Source: CAYNXB01 sp964401045
GTDB taxonomy: Bacteria > Pseudomonadota > Alphaproteobacteria > Sphingomonadales > Sphingomonadaceae
Reading direction: 5' to 3'
Length of the DNA stretch: 26,943 bases
Assembly: GCA_964401045.1 (NCBI GenBank)
Contig: CAYNXB010000036.1
Coordinates: 1 to 26,943 of the forward strand
Shown here: positions 1 through 7,797 of the stretch, in pieces
How positions within the stretch are numbered: the first letter of the stretch is position 1
How the letters are laid out: each line of letters begins with the position of its first letter
The notes under the pieces: generated by a model
What the model was told of the DNA's origin: nothing
What the model saw: only the letters and a program-made list of their open reading frames with translations
Databases searched by the model: none
Position numbers and translations under genes: made by a program

Positions 1-64
1 CGTGCGTGCTCGCCAAGGCTCGTCGGCCTCGTTATCGTTGTCAAGGACAGGAGAGGAACCGTCG

Positions 65-679
65 ATGGCCAGCAAATACGAAGCGGAAGTCTATCACTGC
101 ATGGATTCGACGTTCGAACTCTACGAACGAACGGAGAATCCGCTGCACAAGGCTATCCTGCTTAACTACTGGCGTCACGTGCACCTCGAAGGCGCGGCGA
201 TGTTCGAGGAGATCACCGCGCCAGACATGATGGCCGACGATCCTAAGTATCACATTACCTGGGGCGACAGTCCGTTCCAGGTGTCCGGCCGCAAAGGCGT
301 GTTCGATTTCTACTCCTCGATCGGCGACATCGTGTTGTGGAACTCGGGCGATCAGATCGCGGTGGCCGACTGGGGCATCGCCGACGAGATGTGGTTCCAC
401 CAGATGTCGACCGGCGCCGAGCTGAAGAAGATCGGCCAGAAGGTCGACAAGGATGACGGGCTCTATCTGGTGTCGAGCCGGCAGGCGTTCATCTGGCCGT
501 ACAACGACCAGGCCTTGCTCACCGGCGAACACCTCTACGAGGACAAGTCGACCCTGACGATCGAGGAGATCGACCCGGCCGAATATATGACTCCCGAGCG
601 GGTGCGCGAGATTCACAAGGAGTGCCTCGCCGCTATGGAAGCAAAGATGGGCCCGAATTACTGGGCCTATCGGCGGTAG
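65..679 (+). CDS. Uncharacterised NTF2/SnoaL-like protein
   Basis: The 204-residue product has no signal peptide or membrane segment. It is rich in aromatic and acidic residues, and its centre alternates strand-like stretches (around residues 75-165) with a helical N-terminus, which loosely suggests the NTF2/SnoaL-like cone fold; I cannot name a specific family. The ATG at 65 is chosen because a purine-rich ribosome site (GGAGAGGAA) lies just upstream; the frame is open to the left edge but has no better start there. It converges on the dihydroxyacetone-kinase operon and is separated from dhaK by a strong hairpin, so it is probably the end of an upstream transcription unit. A ligand-binding or isomerase-like role is possible but not shown. 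Confidence 0.75.
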   Translation: MASKYEAEVYHCMDSTFELYERTENPLHKAILLNYWRHVHLEGAAMFEEITAPDMMADDPKYHITWGDSPFQVSGRKGVFDFYSSIGDIVLWNSGDQIAVADWGIADEMWFHQMSTGAELKKIGQKVDKDDGLYLVSSRQAFIWPYNDQALLTGEHLYEDKSTLTIEEIDPAEYMTPERVREIHKECLAAMEAKMGPNYWAYRR

Positions 680-682
680 CAT

Positions 683-710
683 CGAGCCGGGCGCGCGAAC
701 GCCCGGCTCG
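683..710. terminator. Hairpin between convergent genes
   Basis: An 11-bp perfect inverted repeat (arms 683-693 and 700-710, six-base loop) fills most of the 38-base gap between the stop codons of the NTF2-like gene and dhaK. On the plus strand it is followed by only a weakly T-rich stretch, and on the minus strand by none, so it is not a textbook intrinsic terminator. Its place between convergent genes suggests a two-way terminator or mRNA 3'-end stabiliser. Confidence 0.65.
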
Positions 711-717
711 TTCCATC

Positions 718-1713
718 TCAGAAGATGCGCGCAGCCGTTTCCGCTGGCGCCTCGAGCAGCTTTTCGATCTCGTCGTCGAGCCGCAGGATGGTCAGCGAGG
801 CGCCGGCCATTTCGAGGCTCGTGCAGTATTCGCCGACATAGTTGCGCACCACCTTGAAGCCGGCTTTCTCGGCCAGCTCGTGCGCCTTGGCGTAGATCAC
901 GTAGAGTTCGGTGATCGGCGTGCCGCCGAGGCCGTTGACCATGATCGCCACGCGGTCACCCGAATTGAACGGCACGTCCTTGGCGACCGCTTCGAACAGC
1001 TCCTCGGTGATCGCATCGGCGGGCTTGATCTTTTCGCGGCGGCGGCCCGGCTCGCCGTGGATTCCCACGCCGACTTCCATTTCGTCGTCGCCGATGTCGA
1101 AGATCGGAGTGCCCTTGGCGGGCGGGATGCAGCTCGTCAGCGCGACGCCCATCGTACGAACATTCTTGTTGATCCTGTCGGCGAGCGCTTCGACTTGCTC
1201 GAGGCTGGCACCAGCATCCGCGGCGGCGCCGCAGCACTTGATGACGAAGAAGTTGCCGGCCACGCCGCGGCGGCCAACGGTGTAGAGGCTGTCCTCCACC
1301 GCGACGTCGTCATTGATCCAGAACTGCTTGACCTTGATGCCTTCGGCCTGGGCCAGCTCGGTGGCCATGTCCCACGCCATCCGGTCACCCTGGTAGTTGT
1401 TGACCAGCACCAGCACGCCGGCATCCGACGCGCAGGCTTTGATGGTCTCGTAGCAGGCGTCGACCGGCGGGGCGGCGAACACCGCGCCCTGGCAGGCGCC
1501 GGTGAGCATGCCGGGGCCGACCGCCATCACGTGCGCTGGCTCATGGCCCGAGCCCGAGCCCTGCACCACCGAGACCTTGGCGTTGTCGGGCCCGCCCTTG
1601 CGGGTGATCATCTGGAACTCTTCGTTGAAATCGAGCAGGCCCGGATTGGCCATCACGATGCCCTTCATGAACTCGGGCACGAATTGGGCCGGATCGTTGA
1701 CGAACTTCTTCAT
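718..1713 (-). CDS. dhaK: Dihydroxyacetone kinase subunit DhaK
   Basis: This is the substrate-binding subunit of a two-part dihydroxyacetone kinase, which phosphorylates dihydroxyacetone to DHAP in the cytoplasm. The 331 residues carry the hallmarks: GSGSGHEPAH around His57, NNYQGD with Asp110 (match to the Dha-binding Asp of Escherichia coli DhaK), and GIHGEPG with His219, the residue that forms the covalent hemiaminal with substrate. The ATG at 1713 follows a good site (GGAGAGGAAAC); the frame stays open further upstream but lacks support. It is the last gene of fba-cbbY-dhaL-dhaK, 32 bases after dhaL. No DhaM phosphotransfer subunit is visible, so the phosphate donor is open. DhaK-family enzymes for erythrulose or other short ketoses are an alternative. 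Confidence 0.93.
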   Translation of the reverse strand: MKKFVNDPAQFVPEFMKGIVMANPGLLDFNEEFQMITRKGGPDNAKVSVVQGSGSGHEPAHVMAVGPGMLTGACQGAVFAAPPVDACYETIKACASDAGVLVLVNNYQGDRMAWDMATELAQAEGIKVKQFWINDDVAVEDSLYTVGRRGVAGNFFVIKCCGAAADAGASLEQVEALADRINKNVRTMGVALTSCIPPAKGTPIFDIGDDEMEVGVGIHGEPGRRREKIKPADAITEELFEAVAKDVPFNSGDRVAIMVNGLGGTPITELYVIYAKAHELAEKAGFKVVRNYVGEYCTSLEMAGASLTILRLDDEIEKLLEAPAETAARIF

Positions 1714-1745
1714 GTTGTTTCCTCTCCCGGGAAAAAGGTTGGTCT

Positions 1746-2426
1746 TCAGGCATTCTCGCGAGCGAGCTCGGGCGCGCTGGGCGTCCGTTCGACTCCGCAT
1801 TGCTTGCACCAGTCGTGCAGGATGGTGGCGATGGCGACGATGCCCGGATCGGGCGTGTTGGCGCTGCGCTCACCCACCTGGCTGGCGCGGCCGCGGTGGG
1901 CGATCAGCGAGCGGGTCTCGTCGATCGCCTTGTCAGCCGCTTCGGCGCAATCCTTGAGCGCGGCGCAGGGATCGGGATCGCCTGCCTCGCTGTGCTTCCG
2001 CAGCGCCTCGTGAACCGGGATCAGCGCGTCGAGCAGCGTCTTGTCGCCAAGCTGTGCACCGCCGCGGGCCTGGATGCCCTCGATCGCCGAGCCGAGCATC
2101 TGGGCGATCTCCGCCAGCGAAAGCTCGCTCTTCCCGCGCGAGAGCATCGCCGCCTTCATGAACCCGGTGCCCCAGATCGGGCCAGAGCTGCCGCCGACGT
2201 GCTTGCTGACAATCATGCTGACCTTGAGCAGCATCGTGCCGATGTCGGCCTTGTCGATCCCGTCCCACTCGGCCACGATCTGGCGGTAGCCGGTGGCGAG
2301 CGACGTGCCGAAGTCACCGTCGCCGGCCAGGCCGTCGAGATCGGAGAAATAGTGTTCGTTTCTCAGCACCGTGTCGGCGGTGGTTTGCAGCGCGCGCTCA
2401 ACGCTCGCTTGCGAAATCTGACTCAT
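1746..2426 (-). CDS. dhaL: Dihydroxyacetone kinase subunit DhaL
   Basis: This is the nucleotide-binding subunit that works with DhaK. The 226-residue helical-barrel protein has the Mg-ADP site: Asp31, Asp36 and Asp38 in DGLAGDGDFG, a glycine/serine-rich VGGSSGP loop, and GERSANTPDPG near the C-terminus. In the usual family motif (GDGDHG) the fifth residue is His; here it is Phe39. The ATG at 2426 sits nine bases after GGGAGAGG and is preferred to an in-frame TTG three codons upstream. The gene starts 31 bases after cbbY ends and precedes dhaK. Without a visible DhaM the pair may use ATP directly, as some DhaKL-type kinases do; that is inference. Confidence 0.92.
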   Translation of the reverse strand: MSQISQASVERALQTTADTVLRNEHYFSDLDGLAGDGDFGTSLATGYRQIVAEWDGIDKADIGTMLLKVSMIVSKHVGGSSGPIWGTGFMKAAMLSRGKSELSLAEIAQMLGSAIEGIQARGGAQLGDKTLLDALIPVHEALRKHSEAGDPDPCAALKDCAEAADKAIDETRSLIAHRGRASQVGERSANTPDPGIVAIATILHDWCKQCGVERTPSAPELARENA

Positions 2427-2457
2427 CGGTAACAACCTCTCCCAGAAAGCGCGGCGC

Positions 2458-3183
2458 TCACGCCGCCTGCGTGGTCACAAGTTCGCCAAGGTCGGCCAGC
2501 GTCACCTGGACATTGGGCGGGTCGCCCAGTTCCGGGATGACTTTGTCGGCCTCGCTGAAATCTTCGTCAATGGTGTAGGTACTGGTAGTGATGAGGCACG
2601 GGAAGCCCGCGCCTTTGGCCGCCAACAGGCCGTTTCGGCTGTCTTCGATCACCACGCAGCGCGTGGGCGAAACGTCCAGCGTGCGCTGTGCGAGCTGGTA
2701 GATCGCGGGGTCGGGCTTCTTCCGGCTCACGCAATCGCCGGCGAGCACGAACTCGAAGCGTGCCTTGCGTTCGGGCCCTAGCAGATCGAGCACCGCGTCG
2801 ATGAACTTCGGGTTCGAGGTGGTGCACACTCCGAGGCGCACACCGGCCGCGATCGCTTCGTCGACGATGCGCGCGATGCCGTGGCGCAGCGGGAGGCCGC
2901 CTTCGCTCACCAGCCCGGCGGTGATCGCGGTCTTGGTCTTGTGCAGCGCGGCGATCAGTTCGTCGCGGCTCTCGCGGCGGCCTTCGGGCCAGCCGTATTC
3001 GTCGAAATAGGCGCGCATGCGCTCCTTGCCGCCGGCAACCCCGAGCAGCTTCGCGTAGAGCTCGACGCTCCATTCGGCATCGATGCCGAACTCGGCGAAC
3101 GCGTGATTGAAGCCGACGCGGTGGCCGTCACGCTCGGTATCGACGAGCACGCCGTCGCAATCGAAGATCAGCGCTGCGATCAT
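2458..3183 (-). CDS. cbbY: CbbY-like HAD phosphatase
   Basis: This is a HAD-superfamily phosphatase of the CbbY group, whose characterised members remove the 1-phosphate of xylulose-1,5-bisphosphate. The 241 residues start with the nucleophile motif FDCDGVLVDTE (Asp8, Asp10), followed by ERDGHR and LLGVAGGKERM, features shared with the chloroplast and Rhodobacter CbbY proteins. Later HAD motifs are visible as CTTSNPKF, RKKPDPAIY and VIEDSRNG. It begins three bases after fba ends, so the two are almost certainly co-translated. Next to a class II aldolase and a DHAP-producing kinase it could clear or exploit ketose 1-phosphates or xylulose-1,5-bisphosphate. The assignment to the CbbY group is fairly sure; the actual substrate is not. 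Confidence 0.85.
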   Translation of the reverse strand: MIAALIFDCDGVLVDTERDGHRVGFNHAFAEFGIDAEWSVELYAKLLGVAGGKERMRAYFDEYGWPEGRRESRDELIAALHKTKTAITAGLVSEGGLPLRHGIARIVDEAIAAGVRLGVCTTSNPKFIDAVLDLLGPERKARFEFVLAGDCVSRKKPDPAIYQLAQRTLDVSPTRCVVIEDSRNGLLAAKGAGFPCLITTSTYTIDEDFSEADKVIPELGDPPNVQVTLADLGELVTTQAA

Positions 3184-3186
3184 GCC

Positions 3187-4065
3187 TCAGGCGGCCTTGG
3201 CGAGGTAGGGCGCGGCGCGGTCCTTGCCGCCGAATTTCTCGATGAAGCCGGCGAACATCGCCTTGCACGCCGCATACTGCGCATCGATCACGCGGAGCGG
3301 TTCGAAGTCGTTCGGCTTCTCCTTGTGATAGTTGACGAAGCTCTCGACGAACACGTGCTTGAGGTTGGTGGAGATGTTCACCTTGGCGGCGCCGCGGGCA
3401 ATCGCCTTGGCGAAAGTTTCATCGGACAGGCCGGTTCCGCCGTGCAGCGCCATCGGCGTGCGGGTGAGCTTGTTGATCGCCTCGATGCGGTCGAAATCGA
3501 CCTTCGGCTCGCCTTTGTAGAACCCGTGCGCGGTGCCGACGGCGCAGGCGAATGCCGACAGGTCGAGCGCATCGCAGAATATCTTCGCATCCTCGGGATC
3601 GGTGAGGACCGAGTCTTCCTCGGCGACATGCATGTCGTCCTCAACACCCATGATCTGGCCCAGTTCGGCTTCCATCCCCACACCGTACTTCTCGGCGATG
3701 TCGCGCACCCGCTTCGACAGCTCGAGGTTCTCGTCGAACGGCAGTTCGGAGGCGTCGATCATGATCGAGGTCCAACCCGCCCTGGCGCAGGCCTCTATCA
3801 TCTCCAGGTCCTTGCAGTGATCGAGATGGAGCACCACCGGCACCGGCGATTCCTCTGCCACGGTGCGCACCCAGCTGACGATCTCCCTATGGCTCCAGTA
3901 CTGAATAGTCTTGGCACTGGTCTGGCAGATCACCGGCGCGTTGAGGCCTTCGGCCGCCGCGACCATCGCCTTGGTCGTGCCGTAGTCGACGAGGTTGAAG
4001 GCGGCGACGGCATAACGGTTATCCACCGCGTCGCGCAGCAAGGGCTTCAAATTTACCAGCGGCAT
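3187..4065 (-). CDS. fba: Class II (zinc) ketose-bisphosphate aldolase
   Basis: This is a metal-dependent aldolase that reversibly joins DHAP to an aldehyde phosphate, classically giving fructose-1,6-bisphosphate. The 292-residue TIM-barrel protein shows the catalytic pair HLDHC (Asp82, zinc ligand His83), MEAELG (Glu132 and Glu134), and zinc ligands His180 (GTAHG) and His208 (LHGGTG); NISTN near residue 230 binds the DHAP phosphate. ATG 4065 follows a near-perfect GGAGGA site. It is the first gene of the operon, upstream of cbbY, dhaL and dhaK, so one mRNA makes DHAP and condenses it. Tagatose-bisphosphate (GatY/KbaY) or ketose-1-phosphate specificity cannot be excluded from sequence alone. 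Confidence 0.9.
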   Translation of the reverse strand: MPLVNLKPLLRDAVDNRYAVAAFNLVDYGTTKAMVAAAEGLNAPVICQTSAKTIQYWSHREIVSWVRTVAEESPVPVVLHLDHCKDLEMIEACARAGWTSIMIDASELPFDENLELSKRVRDIAEKYGVGMEAELGQIMGVEDDMHVAEEDSVLTDPEDAKIFCDALDLSAFACAVGTAHGFYKGEPKVDFDRIEAINKLTRTPMALHGGTGLSDETFAKAIARGAAKVNISTNLKHVFVESFVNYHKEKPNDFEPLRVIDAQYAACKAMFAGFIEKFGGKDRAAPYLAKAA

Positions 4066-4084
4066 CGAAATCCTCCAAACGATT

Positions 4085-4110
4085 GACTCGGTCCATCACA
4101 AGGACGAGTC
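4085..4110. promoter_or_regulatory. Inverted repeat in the fba leader
   Basis: GACTCGGTCC (4085-4094) is repeated inverted as GGACGAGTC (4102-4110), with one base missing from the second arm and a seven-base spacer. It ends 20 bases upstream of the fba start codon, beside the ribosome site. It could be an operator for a sugar-operon repressor or a hairpin in the mRNA leader; no regulator gene lies in the window. Confidence 0.45.
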
Positions 4111-4181
4111 GCTCGGCCAGGTACCATAAGGCGTTGCTGCCTTGAGTTTCATCCTCACCATTGTTCCAGCGGTTATGCAAG

Positions 4182-4211
4182 TTGACTTTGACCTGTCGTC
4201 CACGTGCTAAT
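4182..4211 (+). promoter_or_regulatory. Candidate promoter of the TPR-sulfotransferase gene
   Basis: TTGACT at 4182-4187 and GCTAAT at 4206-4211 are separated by 18 bases and resemble sigma-70 -35 and -10 boxes (five and four matches of six). They would give a leader of roughly 130 bases. The region is divergent with fba, whose own promoter must also lie here but shows no clear boxes. Supported by position and match only. Confidence 0.35.
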
Positions 4212-4278
4212 CGCGTCCGCGGCACAGGCCGGGAATGGGGCGCTTTGCCCGCGTGACAGGCGGGCGATCTTCCCCTAA

Positions 4279-4306
4279 CGGGAGCCGGGAGGGGGCTGGG
4301 CTCCCG
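4279..4306 (+). promoter_or_regulatory. Hairpin in the leader of the TPR-sulfotransferase mRNA
   Basis: CGGGAGCC (4279-4286) pairs perfectly with GGCTCCCG (4299-4306) across a 12-base purine-rich loop. No T run follows, so it is not an intrinsic terminator. It ends 42 bases before the start codon and leaves the ribosome site free; it may act in mRNA stability or bind a protein. Confidence 0.45.
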
Positions 4307-4348
4307 TATCCCCACATCGCGAACTCAAGTCGAAGAGAAGCAAGCAAA

Positions 4349-6493
4349 ATGCAGCAGCAGGCCATGAGCGATCGCCGGCTCGATCAGATGATCCAGAACA
4401 TCCAGAACGGCTCAATGCGCATGACCGAGCTCGACGCGTTGACCATCGCCGGTCAACTCTACGGTCGCGGCCGCTTCAAGCAGGCAGAGGTCGTCTGCCG
4501 CCAGCTGATCGGGCGCAAACCCTCCCTTGCGGACGCGCATTCGATTCTCGGCGTGGTGCTGAATGCCCAGGGCAAGGGCAAGGAAGGCGTCGCCGCGCTC
4601 AAGAAGGCGATCAAGCTCGCACCCAAGATGGCGAGTTATCGTTCCAACCTCGGCGAAGTCTTGCGCCAGCAGGGGAACCTCGCGGACGCTACCGTCGCGC
4701 TGCAGGTAGCTATCGAACTCGACCCGCGAAATGCCCAGGCACACAACAACCTAGGCATCATCCGTTTCGAGAGCGGGGCTTACGGCGAGGCGGTGAAATC
4801 CTACCAGCGGGCACTCGAGATCGATCCGAACTTCCCGGAGGCATATAACAACCTCGGCAACGCGCTACGCCGGACTGGCGACCCGGACGGCGCGGTCGAG
4901 GCTTACCACAGCGCCCTCGCGCTGCGCGAAGTGTACCCGGAAACGTACAACAATCTCGGCACGCTGCTGCGTGAGCAAGGCAAGCGCGATCAGGCCGAGC
5001 ACGCCTTGCGCAAAGCCGTGCAGCAGAACCCGAAGCACGTGGAGGCGCTGAACAACCTCGCGTCGCTCTATTTCAACGATCAGCGAGAGGTCGATGCGCT
5101 GCGGCAGTTGGGCGAGGTGCTCAAGATCGCGCCGGCCGACCAGCGGGCCCTTGTCCTGACCGCGCGTTGCCAGCATCGGCGGGGCAACGTTTCCACCGCC
5201 GAGCAGGCGTGCCGCCTGGCGCTCAAGCATGATCCCGACAACGCGGAGGCATTGTCCGTACTCGGGCAGATCCTGCACGAGATCGACGACTACGAGGGCG
5301 CGCTGGAAGTGCTCCAGCGCGCGGTCGAACTCGCGCCCCGCAATCCGGAGGCGCTCAACTTTTACGGTGTAACCTTGAAATCAGTCGGCCGCTTCGACGA
5401 AGCGCGCGAGACCATCCTCAAGGGCCTCGAGATCAACCGCAAGATGTTCGGCGCCTACGCCAATCTCGCCGATCTGGTCGACTACAAGAAGGACAAGGTT
5501 CTGTTCGGCCGGATCAAGACGATCATGGAATCGGCCAAGAATCCCGAAGCGCCGCACTTTCTTCCGCTGCATTACGCTTATGCCAAGGCGCTGGACGACA
5601 ACGGCAAGCACGAGAAGGCGCTGGAGCACTACATCACCGGCGGCCAGCTCAAGCGCAAGATTCTCAACTACAACGAGAGCGAGACGCACGGCTTCTTTGA
5701 AGCCATCCGCAAGGCGTTTCCGGCCAAGCTGTTCAAGGATCGGCCGTTCGAAGGCGATCCGACGGACCAGCTGGTGTTCATCGTCGGCATGCCGCGTTCG
5801 GGCTCGACACTGGTGGAGCAGATCCTCGCCAGCCATGACGACATCTACGGCGCCGGTGAGGTCAAGTACTTCAGCCATGCGCTGCACAAGCTGCGGGATC
5901 GCTTCCCGTCGCTGTCCAAGTATCCCGATATGGTCCCAGAGCTGCGGTCCGCCCAATACCAGACGCTGGCTGACAGCTACCGGCAGATGATGTTCAAGAG
6001 TGCGGGCGACGCCAAGCGCGTCACCGACAAGATGCTGACCAACTTCTTCTTCATCGGCCTGATCCACCTGTGTTTCCCGAACGCGAAGTTCATCAACACG
6101 CGGCGCGATCCGATGGACACCTGTCTCTCGACCTTCACCAAGCTGTTCAAGGACGACTTGCCGCACAGTTACGACATGGGCGAGCTCGGGCGGTACTACC
6201 GGCAGTACGATGCGCTGATGAAGCACTGGGAGAAGGTGCTGCCGAAGGGCACGATGAAGGTCGTCGAGTACGAGAACGTGGTCGAGGATACCGAAAAGGC
6301 GGGGCGCGAACTGATCGAGTTCCTCGGCCTCGACTGGAACGACAAGCTGCTCGACTTCCACAAGTCGAGCCGCCCGGTGAAGACTGCCAGCGTCGCGCAG
6401 GTCCGCAGGCCGATCTATAAGACCTCGGTCAAGCGCTGGAAGAAATACGGCAAGGGGCTGCAGCCCCTCATCGACGCGATCGAGAAGGCCTGA
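4349..6493 (+). CDS. TPR-repeat sulfotransferase
   Basis: The 714-residue protein joins about ten tetratricopeptide repeats (roughly residues 30-420, with repeated NNLG and ALxxDPxN signatures) to a C-terminal PAPS-dependent sulfotransferase domain. The sulfotransferase core is clear: FIVGMPRSGSTLVEQ (about residues 477-491) is the 5'-phosphosulfate loop and NTRRDPMDTCLS (from residue 583) the 3'-phosphate motif. The TPR part probably presents a peptide or protein acceptor; the acceptor is unknown. There is no signal peptide, so action is cytoplasmic. ATG 4349 is chosen because GAAGAGAAG lies upstream and the TPR region starts soon after; ATG 4364 is a possible alternative. It is monocistronic, converging on the hydroxylase gene 19 bases away. 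Confidence 0.9.
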   Translation: MQQQAMSDRRLDQMIQNIQNGSMRMTELDALTIAGQLYGRGRFKQAEVVCRQLIGRKPSLADAHSILGVVLNAQGKGKEGVAALKKAIKLAPKMASYRSNLGEVLRQQGNLADATVALQVAIELDPRNAQAHNNLGIIRFESGAYGEAVKSYQRALEIDPNFPEAYNNLGNALRRTGDPDGAVEAYHSALALREVYPETYNNLGTLLREQGKRDQAEHALRKAVQQNPKHVEALNNLASLYFNDQREVDALRQLGEVLKIAPADQRALVLTARCQHRRGNVSTAEQACRLALKHDPDNAEALSVLGQILHEIDDYEGALEVLQRAVELAPRNPEALNFYGVTLKSVGRFDEARETILKGLEINRKMFGAYANLADLVDYKKDKVLFGRIKTIMESAKNPEAPHFLPLHYAYAKALDDNGKHEKALEHYITGGQLKRKILNYNESETHGFFEAIRKAFPAKLFKDRPFEGDPTDQLVFIVGMPRSGSTLVEQILASHDDIYGAGEVKYFSHALHKLRDRFPSLSKYPDMVPELRSAQYQTLADSYRQMMFKSAGDAKRVTDKMLTNFFFIGLIHLCFPNAKFINTRRDPMDTCLSTFTKLFKDDLPHSYDMGELGRYYRQYDALMKHWEKVLPKGTMKVVEYENVVEDTEKAGRELIEFLGLDWNDKLLDFHKSSRPVKTASVAQVRRPIYKTSVKRWKKYGKGLQPLIDAIEKA

Positions 6494-6512
6494 GCGGGCC
6501 GCTCCGGCGGCT

Positions 6513-7394
6513 CTACCGGTTCCGCCCGCGCCAGCGCGCGCGGATCGCGTCGGAGGTGTCGCGGCTGCCGTCGTGGCTCCAGCCGGGTTCGCGCCACAGG
6601 TAGGCAAGCTTGTGCCGCCACGGCGCGCTCCACACGTCGTTCGCGATGGCGGCCCATTCGTGGAACGCCGCCCACAGCACGTCGAAGCTGCCGAGCTGCC
6701 GGACAATGCCGTAGTGGATGCGCTCCCCGTCGACTTCCGCCTGGAAGGTACCGAACAGTTTGTCCCACACGATGAAGGTGCCCGCGTAATTGCGGTCGAG
6801 ATAGACCGGGTTGGTCGCGTGATGCACGCGGTGATGCGACGGGGTGTTCATCACCGCTTCGAACCAGCGCGGCAGCCGGCCAATCGCCTCGGTATGTATC
6901 CAGAACTGGTAGATCAGGTTCAGGCCGCCGCAGAACACGATCATCGCGGGTTCGAACCCGACCAGCGCCAGCGGCAGGCGGAACACGAAGCTCAGCGCGA
7001 TAAATCCGGTCCAGCTCTGCCGTAGCGCGGTCGAAAGGTTGTAGTGCTGGCTCGAGTGGTGGTTGACGTGGCTCGCCCAGAACCAGCGTACGCGATGCGC
7101 AAAGCGGTGGAACCAGTAATAGGCGAGATCGTCGAGCGCGAAGCACAGCGGCCATGCCCACCACTGCCAGCCGAGATCCAGCACGCGGAAGCCGTGGACG
7201 AATACCAGCATCGCGAACACCGTGCCCGCGGCGAGTACGCCAAGCACCGTCGAACCAAGGCCGAGTGCCAGCGAGACAGCGGTATCGCGGGGTTCATAGG
7301 CGCGAGGCGCGTGGCGCCGGGCCCAGACCATCTCGATGAGGACGAGCGATACGAACAAGGGAATCGCGAGGACGACCGGATCGAAGCTCGGCAT
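6513..7394 (-). CDS. Fatty acid hydroxylase / sterol desaturase family protein
   Basis: This is an integral-membrane di-iron oxygenase of the sterol desaturase superfamily. In 293 residues it has several hydrophobic segments (about 6-24, 42-66, 78-95, 128-165) and the histidine clusters that bind iron: HRFAH (His96, His100), HVNHH (His109, 112, 113), His167, and HHRVHH (187-192). Members hydroxylate lipids, carotenoids or sterols, or cleave ether lipids; which substrate this one takes cannot be read here. It is the last gene of a four-gene operon, four bases after the small anchored protein. Carotenoid hydroxylation is conceivable in a pigmented sphingomonad but unsupported, since no carotenoid genes are nearby. 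Confidence 0.88.
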   Translation of the reverse strand: MPSFDPVVLAIPLFVSLVLIEMVWARRHAPRAYEPRDTAVSLALGLGSTVLGVLAAGTVFAMLVFVHGFRVLDLGWQWWAWPLCFALDDLAYYWFHRFAHRVRWFWASHVNHHSSQHYNLSTALRQSWTGFIALSFVFRLPLALVGFEPAMIVFCGGLNLIYQFWIHTEAIGRLPRWFEAVMNTPSHHRVHHATNPVYLDRNYAGTFIVWDKLFGTFQAEVDGERIHYGIVRQLGSFDVLWAAFHEWAAIANDVWSAPWRHKLAYLWREPGWSHDGSRDTSDAIRARWRGRNR

Positions 7395-7398
7395 GGCC

Positions 7399-7794
7399 TT
7401 AATCTAATGAATTGATCGCCCGGCACCAAGCTTCCGCATCGGCGACATCCAGCGCGGCAGTAGCCGTGCGCCGCTCGCCAATTGCGACTTCCAGCCGGTC
7501 GGCATGCAGGCGGGCGACAGTGCGCCCGTCGAGCAGGCGGCCAATGAAATGGTTTCCGTGCGGCGCCAGCAGCATGATTCGACCGGCACTGTCGCGCAGC
7601 AACGCGCCGCGGCCCGCGCGGTCGAGCGCGATCTCCGCCGCTTCGAAGCCGCAGAGCGCGTTGGCGGCCAGCTCACGCGCTTCCATCTCGCCAGCTATCT
7701 CGGGCTCACCGCCGAGCCGCAGCCGCCAGGCAACGAAAACGAGAAGGAAGACGGCGGCGAGCGATCCCGCAAATTGCAGGATCAGGCCGGCCAC
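7399..7794 (-). CDS. Small membrane-anchored protein of unknown function
   Basis: The 131-residue product starts with one hydrophobic helix (residues 3-23, LILQFAGSLAAVFLLVFVAW) followed by a positively charged turn, so it is probably anchored with the C-terminal part in the cytoplasm. The remainder is a compact alpha/beta-looking domain with no motif I recognise. The start is GTG at 7794, three bases after the phosphatase stop; it ends four bases before the hydroxylase start. That packing says it is co-translated with the TerC-phosphatase-hydroxylase set. Confidence 0.75.
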   Translation of the reverse strand: MAGLILQFAGSLAAVFLLVFVAWRLRLGGEPEIAGEMEARELAANALCGFEAAEIALDRAGRGALLRDSAGRIMLLAPHGNHFIGRLLDGRTVARLHADRLEVAIGERRTATAALDVADAEAWCRAINSLD

Positions 7795-7797
7795 GGT

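Noticed and set aside
622..2013. 463-codon plus-strand open frame opposite dhaK and dhaL
   Set aside because: Antisense to two genes with intact catalytic motifs; it also begins inside the NTF2-like gene.
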